Shown here piece by piece: positions 52,119-62,052 of a stretch of DNA of 64,000 bases. Position numbers and translations under genes: made by a program. The stretch lies in the NCBI RefSeq assembly GCF_028657945.1, contig NZ_CP059693.1, forward strand, positions 2,108,001-2,172,000, given 5' to 3'. How positions within the stretch are numbered: the first letter of the stretch is position 1; every line of letters starts with the position of its first letter. The stretch comes from Thalassomonas haliotis (GTDB lineage: Bacteria; Pseudomonadota; Gammaproteobacteria; Enterobacterales; Alteromonadaceae). Below the pieces are notes generated by a model. That model made no database searches. It was not told the origin of the DNA and was given only the letters and a program-made list of their open reading frames with translations.

Positions 52119-55100
52119 ATGGATAAACTTGATCTCACCCGCTGGAACCGCGCCGGATTAAGCCGTTTTCGTTATATCGACGGCAATGCCGCCACTTATC
52201 TTGAAGATATCCGCTTAAGGCTGGAAACAGAGTTTCCCAACTGGCCTGCGGTCCAACTGGACATAGACCCGGATGAAAGCCAGGCCCAGAAGCTTGAGCG
52301 TATCGAAACCTTATATAAGGGGGAAAGCGATGATCTGTTGTGGAACATCTCCCGCAGCTTTGCCCGTTCGGCCCATGTTTTAACGGAAACCCTGGATGCC
52401 TACAGCAATGAGGCCAAACTCACTACCGCCAATCAGTGGGATTCGGTGCGAAAAATGGTCTCTATGCTCGATTATCACCCCCATCCCCCGGCATCGGCGT
52501 TTACCGCTTTAGTGTTTGAGGCCAAAAGCAGCGGCACGCTGGCAAGCGGCTTCCAGGTTAAATACAGCCCAGAGGACGGCAGCGCCCCGGTGATTTTCGA
52601 AACCCTGGAAGATATGGAAGTAACGCAGGAGCTTAATGAGATTCACCCGAAAGATTACGACCGCAATATGAATTACCTGTTCGGCGCTGAGCTGGTGGTA
52701 GACAAGGAGCTTGACGAGCTGGCCATAGGAGAGCCGCTGGTATTGGAGCATGAAAAAAGCGGCGATGTTAAAGCCTACTTTATCGACGGGGTACGCCTTG
52801 AAAACGGGCAAACCCGCATCAGTGTCACCCCGAACCTGTCGAGCACTTTCCAAAAAGGCTATACCTGGCTGCATTTGCAGCCTAAAGAGCGCCTGGCACC
52901 GCTGTCGCCGCTAACCACAGGCGCCCGGGTGGGCAAAAGCTTGTATCTGACCACCACTACCGATTTAACCGCAGGTGAAGTCGTGCTGATCGCCACCACA
53001 GGCAAAAAACCCTATTACCGTCGCCTTAAAACGGTGGACGATACTCTCCTTGGTTTTTATAACAGTGTCGGTGACTTAGATTTAGTGAAGACTAGCGTAT
53101 CCCGTCCGGTGACCATAGCGGTTAACTATCAGGGGCAGCGCAGCACCAGCGGCAATGCGGTCTTGCATACCCTGTTTATTGCCGGTGACTGGTCCTATCT
53201 TATCGGCCAGTGGCTTTGCGATATCCGCCAGCAGGGAGATAATGTTTACCTGCCCCTGTACCAGGTGATTCATACCAATTACCGCCCGGTGGGCTCAGAT
53301 CCCGGTGAAGGGCAGGCTGCGATAGACACCGCCGAGCAGTTTTCAGATTACCTGCTTAGCGCCCGTGATCCCGACGGTTTGCTTAAAGAAGGTTATACCG
53401 CCATTACCCTTGGCTGGCACCGGGATACCGATGGCGTGCCCGGCAACAATGACTATTCGTTAGTTAATCCGCAATCTTTACTGGTGCCCGCCAATATGGC
53501 CGGTACCTGGTTATGTGATCCCTTTTTACAAAAAAGCAATAACGGCCGGCTGCCGGATACCCTGGTGACCGAGCAACCGAAAAAAACCACTGCAGGCGAT
53601 TTGGCGGTATTAACCCGGGCTGGGCAGATGGCCTGGTGCCGGTTAAAAACCGTCAGCCTGGATATGGAAGCAGAAACGGCGGCTTTAGAAGCCGAAAGCG
53701 GCTGGCAGGACAGGGGCGGCGGCCCTTTTTATCTCAGCCAGAGCCGGGTCTATAGCCAGTTTAAAGAAAAGCTCCGTTTGCTGGACTGGCAAATCAATAA
53801 AACCGCCCTGTCCGGCAGTGACATTCCGCTGGAGACTATCCCTTCCGGTTTAAGCAAAGGGCGAAGTATCGTGGTGCAATACGGCGAAGGTTTATTTTAT
53901 AAAACCAGTATCTTAGATAGTTATGATTTAGAGCAGGCGCTCAAGCTGCCCCCGCACCGGAACGCGTTTGTCACCTTAAGCGAGGCCTTACCGCAAACGG
54001 TACAAATCAATGATGTGATTCTGTATGGCAATGTTATCAGCTCAGGCCACGGCGTCACCCGCAATACCCGGGTATTGGGCAGCGGCGATGCCACGAAAAA
54101 CAACCAGAGTTTTGTCTTTGCAGTTGAAGAGCTGTCGTTTGAAACCGATGCCGAACTCTCCAGCGGCGTGCGCGCAGCCATTGCCGTCCAGGTGGGTGAT
54201 CGCACCTGGCAGCAGGTATCCACCCTTAAAGACTCGTTGGCCACCGACAATCATTATACCGTGCGGATGACGGAAGATAAGTTTATTAACATTACCTTTG
54301 GCGATGGCAAGAATGGCCGCCGCGTACCCAGCGGCAGTAACAATATCCGTATCAGTTATCGCCAGGGGGTCGGTACCACAGGCAACTTAAGCACGGACAG
54401 TTTAATCAAAGCGGTAAAACCCCATCACCTGGTGGCAGCGGTCAGCCAGCCTTTACCTGCCAGCGGCGGCGGAGATATGGAGGCGATCAGCGCCTTAAAA
54501 ACCAATGCCCCGGCGGCGCTGTTAACCCTGGCCCGTTGTGTGTCATTGCGTGATTTTGCCCTGCTAACCAAAAACCATCCCAGTTATGCCCAGGCGAAGG
54601 CGTTTTCCCTGAAAACCGGTTTTGGCCAGAGGGAAAATATCGAGGTGGTGGTGGTACCGGCCGGGGGCGCTGAACTCACCACAGATTTGCAAACCAGTTT
54701 GAAAAATTTTCTTCAGTCCCATGCCTTACCTGCAGTGAGCATCAGTGTCAGCGCTTATGAGCCGGTGATTGTCACTTTAGCCATTACCGTGCGTATCGAT
54801 ACTTCGGCTTATGATCAGGATGAGGTCACGGCCCAGGTGATGTCTGCTTTGACCAGCGGGTTTTCCATCGATAACCGCGAGCTGGGACAGCCCTTATACC
54901 GGGGAGAGCTATACCAGGTGGTGGAAGCGGTCAGCGGCGTTGAAAACAGCACCTGCGAGCTGGGGTTTGACAGTGCCGGGCAAGTGTTTAGCAAAGCGCC
55001 GAGAATTGCCAAAGGGGACAATAATATTATCCGGGTGATTTTCCCCAGTCCCCGCCAGTGTATTCACCTGGATGCGGTGATACCTATTATCAGCGTCACG

Positions 55101-55127
55101 GTTGAAGAATATGAGATCCTGGGATGA
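52119..55127 (+). CDS. large baseplate J-like protein (Afp11-like)
   Basis: 1002 residues. The N-terminal part binds the wedge partner (DLTRWNRAGLSRFRYIDGNA, LLWNISRSFARSAHVLTETL). The middle is beta-rich, and a C-terminal J domain includes FINITFGDGKNGRRVPSGSN, NIRISYRQGVGTTGNLS, CVSLRDFALLTKNHPSYAQA and VTLAITVRIDTSAYDQDEVT, then LGQPLYRGELYQVVEAVSGV. The FGDG.NG..PP/S-type motif is a classic gpJ feature. Size and order match Afp11. Confidence 0.9.
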   Translation: MDKLDLTRWNRAGLSRFRYIDGNAATYLEDIRLRLETEFPNWPAVQLDIDPDESQAQKLERIETLYKGESDDLLWNISRSFARSAHVLTETLDAYSNEAKLTTANQWDSVRKMVSMLDYHPHPPASAFTALVFEAKSSGTLASGFQVKYSPEDGSAPVIFETLEDMEVTQELNEIHPKDYDRNMNYLFGAELVVDKELDELAIGEPLVLEHEKSGDVKAYFIDGVRLENGQTRISVTPNLSSTFQKGYTWLHLQPKERLAPLSPLTTGARVGKSLYLTTTTDLTAGEVVLIATTGKKPYYRRLKTVDDTLLGFYNSVGDLDLVKTSVSRPVTIAVNYQGQRSTSGNAVLHTLFIAGDWSYLIGQWLCDIRQQGDNVYLPLYQVIHTNYRPVGSDPGEGQAAIDTAEQFSDYLLSARDPDGLLKEGYTAITLGWHRDTDGVPGNNDYSLVNPQSLLVPANMAGTWLCDPFLQKSNNGRLPDTLVTEQPKKTTAGDLAVLTRAGQMAWCRLKTVSLDMEAETAALEAESGWQDRGGGPFYLSQSRVYSQFKEKLRLLDWQINKTALSGSDIPLETIPSGLSKGRSIVVQYGEGLFYKTSILDSYDLEQALKLPPHRNAFVTLSEALPQTVQINDVILYGNVISSGHGVTRNTRVLGSGDATKNNQSFVFAVEELSFETDAELSSGVRAAIAVQVGDRTWQQVSTLKDSLATDNHYTVRMTEDKFINITFGDGKNGRRVPSGSNNIRISYRQGVGTTGNLSTDSLIKAVKPHHLVAAVSQPLPASGGGDMEAISALKTNAPAALLTLARCVSLRDFALLTKNHPSYAQAKAFSLKTGFGQRENIEVVVVPAGGAELTTDLQTSLKNFLQSHALPAVSISVSAYEPVIVTLAITVRIDTSAYDQDEVTAQVMSALTSGFSIDNRELGQPLYRGELYQVVEAVSGVENSTCELGFDSAGQVFSKAPRIAKGDNNIIRVIFPSPRQCIHLDAVIPIISVTVEEYEILG

Positions 55128-55174
55128 GCATTGTTAAAGGAAAGAAAAGGGGAAGAGAAAGTGAAAGGAAATAA

Positions 55175-56872
55175 ATGATGCCAGCATATAAAACGGATCT
55201 CGGCGAGCAGCTCTATCAGTTATTGCCTTCGGTGTACCGGGAGCGGGACAATACCAGGCGGGACGGCGATAACAACATCATAGATAAAGGCGATCTCGCC
55301 AAATACCTGCAAGCCAACGGCGACTTGCTCACGCAGATTTATTATACCGTCAAGCAGCAGCTCTATGATAATTTTCCCGATGAAGCAGGTGAAGACAGCG
55401 AAGGCCTGGAGCAAAGCTGCCAACCCTGGCTATTGCCTTATTTTGCCGATTTACTTGATGTCACCCTGGTCTCGCCGGATGTTTTGGGGCAGCGGGCGGA
55501 AGTGGCCAATGCCATTGCCTGGCGCCAGAGCAAAGGCAGTTTGCCTTGCCTGGAAGATATTTGCGAAGCCGTGGGCCAGTTTGAGGTTGAAATCCAGGAG
55601 GGTTATAAACGTATCGCCACCACCGCCCGCATCGGCGATCCGTTATTGCCGGCCTTCTTGTTTGGCGCCGATGAAGTCTTAGATCAAGTATTACCGGCGA
55701 CAGAAAAGGCACGCCATCCGGGTTTGCCTTATGTAACCGTGGATTTCAGGTATGCGTCGCGGTCGGCACAATGTGACAGTAATGATCCTTCGGCGACCTC
55801 CAGTTTTATAGATAATACCCAGGTGCAGTGGTGCCAGCAAAATTATAACGGTGTGCCCTGTTTTCCCGGCAGCTACCAGGATGTCAGCAAGCGTACGGTG
55901 GACTTTCGCACCCCGGGGCCTGGGGCCAGTGCCGCGAAAATTTCCGCCTCGGGGGCAACTTTGGATGTCTATCAAGGCGCCCGCGCCAATAAAGGCTTTT
56001 TTCATCCGCGCAAGCTCTTGTGTTATACCCCGTTGCAGACGGGCTTTTTCACTAAAGACCCCGTCAGTATCCACTGGTCGTCGATTGAAAACGAAGAAAA
56101 CTATCTCGATGACAATATCAGCATCACCACCGGCACCACGTTGTGGAATGACAAGGAAATCCCCCATTACCGTTACCTGGGGCTGACGGATAAGCCGCTG
56201 AAACTTCGCGGGGTCAAGACTTTTGCACAGGAGGCGGTTTACGAATTTGAAAATATCTGGCTGGAAAATACCCTGACCATAAAAGACGGCCAGCTGAAAT
56301 TAACCGGCTGTGCGGTGCGTAAATTGATTGTCAGCGACCCGGAAAAAGATGTGCCTGTGCTGGATGCGACTTCATGCCTGATCAAAACCATAGCAGTGGC
56401 CCGCGGCATGATACAGCTGGAATATTGTACCGTGCTTGAGGTGATACTGGCGGAAGTGGTGTTGATCAGCGACTGTATTTTATTAAAGCAGCTGCGCAAA
56501 GACCACCTTGATATGGACCCGCCGGACAGGGGCTGTATCCGCTATAGCCGCTACCAGGAGCAGGCCTTTAATGTCGGCCTGGATCCGGCAGATGAGCAGC
56601 TGCTGGTGAATCAGGGCAGTTGTACTTTTGACCTGGCGAATTTTATCAATTTAACCTTTGGTCAGCCCGGCTGTGGCGTGTTGTGGGCCAACAGCAGCGA
56701 AGCGGTAAAATACGGCGCCGAGGACGGCGGGGAAATGGGGGCTTACCATGATGAGCTGATGATCCTCAGGCAGGATGCGGTTATCGACAAGCTGGCGGAT
56801 TTCGTGCCTGTGGGTTTTGAAGCCGTGCTGGTCAGCGATGTCAGTCTTAATCATTTGCCGCCACAACTATGA
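55175..56872 (+). CDS. gpI/Afp12-like baseplate tail protein
   Basis: 565 residues. The N-terminal ~200 residues resemble the phage tail protein I family (GEQLYQLLPSVYRERDNTRR, LTQIYYTVKQQLYDNFPDE, PWLLPYFADLLDVTLVSP, AWRQSKGSLPCLEDICEAVG). The C-terminal ~300 residues are beta-rich, with regular segments suggesting a parallel beta-helix (YEFENIWLENTLTIKDGQLK, CAVRKLIVSD, CLIKTIAVARGMIQLEYCTV, SDCILLKQL). It ends in a globular part (GEMGAYHDELMILRQDAVID). It should sit at the baseplate periphery where fibres attach. Confidence 0.8.
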   Translation: MMPAYKTDLGEQLYQLLPSVYRERDNTRRDGDNNIIDKGDLAKYLQANGDLLTQIYYTVKQQLYDNFPDEAGEDSEGLEQSCQPWLLPYFADLLDVTLVSPDVLGQRAEVANAIAWRQSKGSLPCLEDICEAVGQFEVEIQEGYKRIATTARIGDPLLPAFLFGADEVLDQVLPATEKARHPGLPYVTVDFRYASRSAQCDSNDPSATSSFIDNTQVQWCQQNYNGVPCFPGSYQDVSKRTVDFRTPGPGASAAKISASGATLDVYQGARANKGFFHPRKLLCYTPLQTGFFTKDPVSIHWSSIENEENYLDDNISITTGTTLWNDKEIPHYRYLGLTDKPLKLRGVKTFAQEAVYEFENIWLENTLTIKDGQLKLTGCAVRKLIVSDPEKDVPVLDATSCLIKTIAVARGMIQLEYCTVLEVILAEVVLISDCILLKQLRKDHLDMDPPDRGCIRYSRYQEQAFNVGLDPADEQLLVNQGSCTFDLANFINLTFGQPGCGVLWANSSEAVKYGAEDGGEMGAYHDELMILRQDAVIDKLADFVPVGFEAVLVSDVSLNHLPPQL

Positions 56873-56984
56873 ACGGCCGCACAAACCTAAGGTGAGACAA
56901 ATTGTGCTCAAGCAATTTAAATAAAGTGACAGCAATTTCAACCAATTTAAATAAAGTTAAAGCAATGGCTATGGGAGAAAAATA

Positions 56985-59900
56985 ATGAAAACTCAGATTG
57001 CTAAGGATAGCCATCAGGCAGCTAAACGTTATTCATCCGTCTACCAGCAGCAGGGGCGGGCGGTGCTTGATAGTGATGTCAACGAGTTATCCGATATCGT
57101 AAAAACCAGGCTAAATTTCGCCCTCGATGATGCCATTAAAAGCGGCGCTCCCGCCAGTGGCGGCCTGGCAATTAATAATGATTTCACTATTGCCCCCGGG
57201 CGGCTTTATGTCGATGGTATCCCTGCGGAGGTGACAGGCACTGCGGCGGTCGCCTTTAGCGCACAAACGGACCTGCTTAATCCCCAGGCCCTGCCCGGCA
57301 ATGATTTTCAACTTTATGCCGATGTCTGGGAGCGCAGCGTCACCAGCCTTGAAGATGACAAGCTGCTCGATCCCGGCCTGCACGGCGCCGATACCTGTAC
57401 CCGCAGCCAGACCATGTGCCAGATAAAATGGGCCGATACCAGCCTGAATGTTATGGCACAGGGGCAAAACCCGACCATAGGCAACGCCGAGTTAAGTCTG
57501 GCGCTGCGCACTATTTTTGTCAGCGAAGATATCTGCGATCCCTGTTCGATAAAAGTCGAACTTGATGAGCGTATCGGCAATTACCTGTTCCGGGTGGAAG
57601 TACACGACGTTTATAACGACGGCGGTGAGGATTTTATTGTCCTGAAATGGTCGCGGGATAACGGCGCCGAACAGTTCGTGACCTCTCAGGAACCGGCAGG
57701 TTTTACGAGCGGGGATTTTGTTTACGAATTTTTTGATGAAGAAACCGAGAAAAACCTCGGCAACCATCATATGGGGGTCAGGGCTAAACGCGGCTCTTTG
57801 GTGGATTCATATGCGGTGCCGGTGGCGCTCGATGAAGCCAAAGATTATGTGCGCCAGTGGGACGGTTATTGCACCATCAATTTGAGCACCGCCAGCCTGG
57901 TCTCGGGAATTGATCGCGGCACCAGCTTTTCCGATGCCGTCAACAGCGATGCCCACGGCTTTTTTGAGATCACTACCGAGTTCAACGTTAACCTGGAATT
58001 ATTGCAGCTGACCCTGTCCCTTGACGGCAACCGGTTTGTCGCCGGGGATTACTGGTTTACCCCGGTGCGCGAAGCGGTCAACGAACCCGGCGATTATGTA
58101 CTCGGCTCCGAGGTGCAGGGAGAGCTGCCAAACGGGGTCGAACATCATTATCTGGTGCTGGCCGCCATAGACGGCGCCGGGGTGTTAGTGCCGCAAACCG
58201 ATGCCGAGCACAGGCAATTTCATTTCCCGGCATTAACCAATATCATGGCCGCCGATGTCGGTTTTATCGAAAGCTGCAATCATTTGTTCCACGGCGCAGA
58301 AAATGTCCAGCAGGCGCTCGATGCCCTGTGTGATATCGGCGCAGAAGATATCGCTTATGTAACCCCTGGCTGTACTACAGATACCGTGCTGGCCTATTTC
58401 AGTACTTTGCCCGGCTGGCCTGATTTGGACAGTGACGGCAGGACCTCGGTTAAGGACATGCTCGATGCCTTGTTTTGTCATTTAAATGCCGGGACTTTAC
58501 CTTATCTTATCCCGGGATGCGGCAGCGCCGCCGATCCCAGCGTACGCTCGTTACTGGCTTTACCCGGCAACAGCATTCAGCCGTTGGATCAGGCCATCAA
58601 TGCCTTGTTGTGTAACCTCAATGCCGCGACTTTACCTTACCTGGTGCCCGGCTGCGACTCCAGCCCGACTTTGCGCAGCCTCCTGGGATTAACGGCAACC
58701 AATCAGGCATTAAAAGATACCTTAGATACGATTTTGTGCGAGCTGCGCGCCGATAGCATTCCCATGAACCAGGACGGCAGTTTGTGTCCTGAGTTACAAG
58801 CGGCGGTGACGGTACAGCAGGCGCTGCAAATCCTGTGCGAACGTGATGTGTCGTCGGGGGGCGGCTGTGCGATATCGGTTGACGGCACTGAGCGTACAGT
58901 CGATAACGAGCTGGCCGATTTTCAGGGGGAGGCGGCGCGCTTATCCATCTGGCTGTGTCTGCATGCCTTTGACCATCAGGTGACGGATCCTGCGGCGATC
59001 AGTGATAAGGACACGGTGAAAATCATCGGCAGCGGCACTCAGGCCAGCATAGTACGTTTTATCGACCAGGCCTGGACGATCAGCGCACGGGAAGTGATTT
59101 TTCGGGATATCACCTTTATTTTGGAGGGGGCGGAAGCCAACCTGCAAGTCAATGCCGATAATATCGTGATTGAAAATTGCCACTTTATCCGTGCCGGCGG
59201 CAACTCGGATGCACTGCCGGTAATATCAATCGCGGCGCTGGCTGATGCCGGTAACCTGGTATGGAACGGCAATATTATCAACGCCAGTTATAGCCGGCTG
59301 ATATCTACTGTCAGTACCACCGACTTTACCACAGGGGATATTGCCGCTAATGAAAATGTGGTGGGCCTGATGGATAGCTTGCTCGGCGGCCGCTATAGCA
59401 AATACAGCCCCGAATATGATCAGGCGGTCCTGGCCCTGGCACAGGAGATTGATGCCCTGCCGCAGGCGACAAAAAATAACTGGGCCAGCGAAATTCCCAG
59501 CACCAGTATAAACCGCATTAACAGGGCAGGGCGTAATATGACGGTTATTTTGCGCAATGTTGCCAATGAATTCTCGGCAAATACCAATCTGGCTACTAAC
59601 CGCCTCCCGAATCATTTCTCGGTAGTGCCTGCGGGTAACCGGAGCCGAAATATCAATGCTTTTTATCAAACCCTGGCAGATACCAGTATCGGTATAGATC
59701 AGCGGGTAAGCCTTATTGATAATTTCGTCACTTTTGCCACCGAATCCGGCTTTACCCATGGCTTGGGCCTGGCGGACAATAACTTATCGGTGCAAATTAA
59801 CGACAGCACTTTTAACAGCCACCTGCTAGTCAACAGTGCCCTGATTGCCAACGGCAGGCCGTTAGGGGATGAAGATATCAGTTTGGGCAGCAACTTTATA

Positions 59901-60245
59901 ACGGCGCAAAATCAATTGCTGATCAGCAAGTGCCGTTTGTACCGTATTATTACCTTGATTGGCTTGGATGAAGCCGGCGGACCTGCTTTGCCTTTTACCG
60001 GTTTTGCCCGGTGCACACTGTCGGATAATGAATTTACCGGTATGGACGAAAGTGTTTTAGGGGGCATAGTCCAGCTCAATAATAACTTTTTCAGTTCCCG
60101 CAATCCTACGGGCCGTTATATGGAGATACTCGGGATGAGGGTGATGATCACCCAGAATATTACCCTGGAGCCGGATGCCACCATACATTTCAGGGCCAGG
60201 GACGGGGCGATCACCAGTGATAATATGGGGACTGTGTTCTCTTAA
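56985..60245 (+). CDS. DUF6519-type tail protein with beta-helix (fibre/receptor-binding candidate)
   Basis: 1086 residues, GGGAG site. The N-terminal domain (QAAKRYSSVYQQQGRAVLDS, DVNELSDI, FTIAPGRLYVDGIPAEVTG, FQLYADVWERSVTSLEDDKL, RTIFVSEDICDP) matches the DUF6519 family that closes many eCIS baseplate clusters. A middle section has three Cys-containing repeats of ~60 residues (PYLIPGCGS..., PYLVPGCDS..., with LCNLNAAT, LCELRADS). The C-terminal ~400 residues look like a right-handed beta-helix (REVIFRDITFILEGAEANLQ, IVIENCHF). The design is that of a tailspike or fibre anchor. Target unknown. Confidence 0.78.
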   Translation: MKTQIAKDSHQAAKRYSSVYQQQGRAVLDSDVNELSDIVKTRLNFALDDAIKSGAPASGGLAINNDFTIAPGRLYVDGIPAEVTGTAAVAFSAQTDLLNPQALPGNDFQLYADVWERSVTSLEDDKLLDPGLHGADTCTRSQTMCQIKWADTSLNVMAQGQNPTIGNAELSLALRTIFVSEDICDPCSIKVELDERIGNYLFRVEVHDVYNDGGEDFIVLKWSRDNGAEQFVTSQEPAGFTSGDFVYEFFDEETEKNLGNHHMGVRAKRGSLVDSYAVPVALDEAKDYVRQWDGYCTINLSTASLVSGIDRGTSFSDAVNSDAHGFFEITTEFNVNLELLQLTLSLDGNRFVAGDYWFTPVREAVNEPGDYVLGSEVQGELPNGVEHHYLVLAAIDGAGVLVPQTDAEHRQFHFPALTNIMAADVGFIESCNHLFHGAENVQQALDALCDIGAEDIAYVTPGCTTDTVLAYFSTLPGWPDLDSDGRTSVKDMLDALFCHLNAGTLPYLIPGCGSAADPSVRSLLALPGNSIQPLDQAINALLCNLNAATLPYLVPGCDSSPTLRSLLGLTATNQALKDTLDTILCELRADSIPMNQDGSLCPELQAAVTVQQALQILCERDVSSGGGCAISVDGTERTVDNELADFQGEAARLSIWLCLHAFDHQVTDPAAISDKDTVKIIGSGTQASIVRFIDQAWTISAREVIFRDITFILEGAEANLQVNADNIVIENCHFIRAGGNSDALPVISIAALADAGNLVWNGNIINASYSRLISTVSTTDFTTGDIAANENVVGLMDSLLGGRYSKYSPEYDQAVLALAQEIDALPQATKNNWASEIPSTSINRINRAGRNMTVILRNVANEFSANTNLATNRLPNHFSVVPAGNRSRNINAFYQTLADTSIGIDQRVSLIDNFVTFATESGFTHGLGLADNNLSVQINDSTFNSHLLVNSALIANGRPLGDEDISLGSNFITAQNQLLISKCRLYRIITLIGLDEAGGPALPFTGFARCTLSDNEFTGMDESVLGGIVQLNNNFFSSRNPTGRYMEILGMRVMITQNITLEPDATIHFRARDGAITSDNMGTVFS

Positions 60246-60368
60246 ATGCATTTTAGTGTTGAACACCGGGTAAACCCGGCAGAAGGCTGAGGTTTTTCCG
60301 GATAATCGCGGACGTTATAGCTATCGACTATTGTTATTGTCTGAATCATGAGCAGGGAGAATGAAATC

Positions 60369-61901
60369 ATGTATTGTTTTGCATCATCCAAGCACTTAGA
60401 TAAAACATCCCGGCGCAGCGGCGCTGCACCCGGCAATAAACACTCTGTTTTTGCCGGCAACCAGCGCCTGAAAATACGTGAGGCCCTTGGCGATAATGCC
60501 GGCCAGGACAGCGGTGAGGTGGTACAAAGACAAGAAGCGATGCAGCGGCAAGCCGAAGAAGAAGAGGAAGAGTTATTACAGCCTAAATTTTTTGACAGTG
60601 AAATGTCGCAGCCGCAACATCAGGAAGTCGCGCAGCGGCAAGAAGAGGAAGAAGAATTACTTCAACCTAAGGGATACGATGACGCACAAGCTTTGCAGTA
60701 TAAGCAAGAGGACAAGGGAGTCGGTACGGCGATGCCGACGTCGCTGCAGGCGGGCCTGGAAGCCTTATCTGATGTTGACCTTTCCGGTACCCGGGTACAC
60801 AGAAACTCGGCCAAACCGGCACAAGTGAATGCCCTGGCCTATACCCAGGGGCAGGATATTTATGTCGCCCCGGGCCAGGATCAGCATCTGGCCCATGAAG
60901 GCTGGCATGTGGTGCAGCAACTGCAGGGCCGGGTAAAACCTTCCCGTGAAGTCAACGGCCAGAGTATCAACGATGATAGCGCTCTTGAGCATGAAGCGGA
61001 TGTCATGGGGGCAAAAGCGGCCAATATGTCTTTGCCGCTGGCAAAGGAGCAGCCTCAGCCGGGGACGGCGGCCCCGGTGGCCCAACATAAATGCGAACAA
61101 TGCGGCCAGGAAGATGAAGCGATCACCCAGACCAAGTCGGCGGCCCATATTACCACGGGAGATCCCAGGTTTAAAATCGACGGCTTTACCTCGACCCGGG
61201 GAGTTTCCCTGCCAAGCAGCATACAAAGGCAAAGCAGCGACGATGATATCGGCGAGCAGGATCCGCAAAAAAAGGCCGAGTATGACTCGTTAAGGCCGCA
61301 GGAAGGCGGCGGTTCTGCTTCCGGGGCGGCGACCGCGGTCGGCGGCGGAGCCGGCGAAAATGAAGCGCTGCAGTTAAAAGCCAATGATGTCAAACAAAGG
61401 GTGACCTGTACCTCGGCCAATACCGGCGTCGGCAACAATGCCCTGTCTTTTGCCGAAAGAAGCCGGGAAAGCTGGCGCAGCCATGTCACCTACCGGGCGA
61501 ATGTCGATCACAGCAATCATCACCTTAAGGTCAGGATGTATGTTTTTGCCAAGGTCTATTATGGCTTGTGGGTTTCCTGGGAGCATATCCGCTTTAATGC
61601 CACCGTAGATCTCACCTGCCAGGCCTCCGGCAGCAGCTGTGAAATTGCCGCTAATGAACGCGGCGGCAGTGTCTGGGATCTCAGCCATAGTCCGGCCGCC
61701 GGGGCCATTGCCATTCAAACCGACCGCAGGGCCAGCGGTTCGCAAATGGCGTTAACCGTCAGGGTTGGCGGCTCGGTGGGCGCCAGCGGCAGTGTCAGCG
61801 CCGGCGTCGGTTCGGCTTCTGCCGGGGTCTCTTTCCCTGATGCCTCCATCTCCCATAAAATGTCTATGGGGACTTTTATTTATACTTGCCGAAGTTCATA
61901 A
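60369..61901 (+). CDS. DUF4157 (eCIS core domain) candidate effector
   Basis: 510 residues from the ATG 8 bases after GGGAGA; an earlier in-frame ATG is possible. Acidic linker repeats (QRQEEEEELLQPK, twice) precede the DUF4157 domain: LQAGLEALSDVDLSGTRVHR, ALAYTQGQDIYVAPGQDQHL, the metalloprotease-like HEGWHVVQQ (~177) and the downstream ligand EHEADVMG. DUF4157 is the commonest domain of eCIS-linked effectors. A CEQC pair follows, then a Gly/Ala-rich linker. The C-terminal ~140-residue beta-rich domain (ESWRSHVTYRANVDHSNHHL...TFIYTCRSS) is unlike anything I recognise and is the likely toxic part. Probably loaded into this particle. Confidence 0.85.
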   Translation: MYCFASSKHLDKTSRRSGAAPGNKHSVFAGNQRLKIREALGDNAGQDSGEVVQRQEAMQRQAEEEEEELLQPKFFDSEMSQPQHQEVAQRQEEEEELLQPKGYDDAQALQYKQEDKGVGTAMPTSLQAGLEALSDVDLSGTRVHRNSAKPAQVNALAYTQGQDIYVAPGQDQHLAHEGWHVVQQLQGRVKPSREVNGQSINDDSALEHEADVMGAKAANMSLPLAKEQPQPGTAAPVAQHKCEQCGQEDEAITQTKSAAHITTGDPRFKIDGFTSTRGVSLPSSIQRQSSDDDIGEQDPQKKAEYDSLRPQEGGGSASGAATAVGGGAGENEALQLKANDVKQRVTCTSANTGVGNNALSFAERSRESWRSHVTYRANVDHSNHHLKVRMYVFAKVYYGLWVSWEHIRFNATVDLTCQASGSSCEIAANERGGSVWDLSHSPAAGAIAIQTDRRASGSQMALTVRVGGSVGASGSVSAGVGSASAGVSFPDASISHKMSMGTFIYTCRSS

Positions 61902-61931
61902 AACCCGGTGTAGCAGGACGGGACAATAAAT

Positions 61932-61964
61932 AAAAAAAGCACCTGAAATTCAGGTGCTTTTTTT
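61932..61964. terminator. intrinsic terminator at the end of the eCIS operon
   Basis: A long near-perfect palindrome: seven A, GCACCTG, AAATT, CAGGTGC, seven T. It works in both directions, serving the DUF4157 gene and the convergent PEP-CTERM gene. Confidence 0.9.
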
Positions 61965-62052
61965 ATTTATGTAAGTCTTTATCCTGCAATCCTGCGTTTT
62001 TCTATTTATAAACAAGAAAAGCAAGAGCTGGTCATCAACAGTAGCCTGAAGC

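Noticed and set aside
52097-52126. Small ATG frame just before the large J-like gene
   Set aside because: Terminates after a few codons, overlapping the true start in another frame; no sign of a functional leader peptide.
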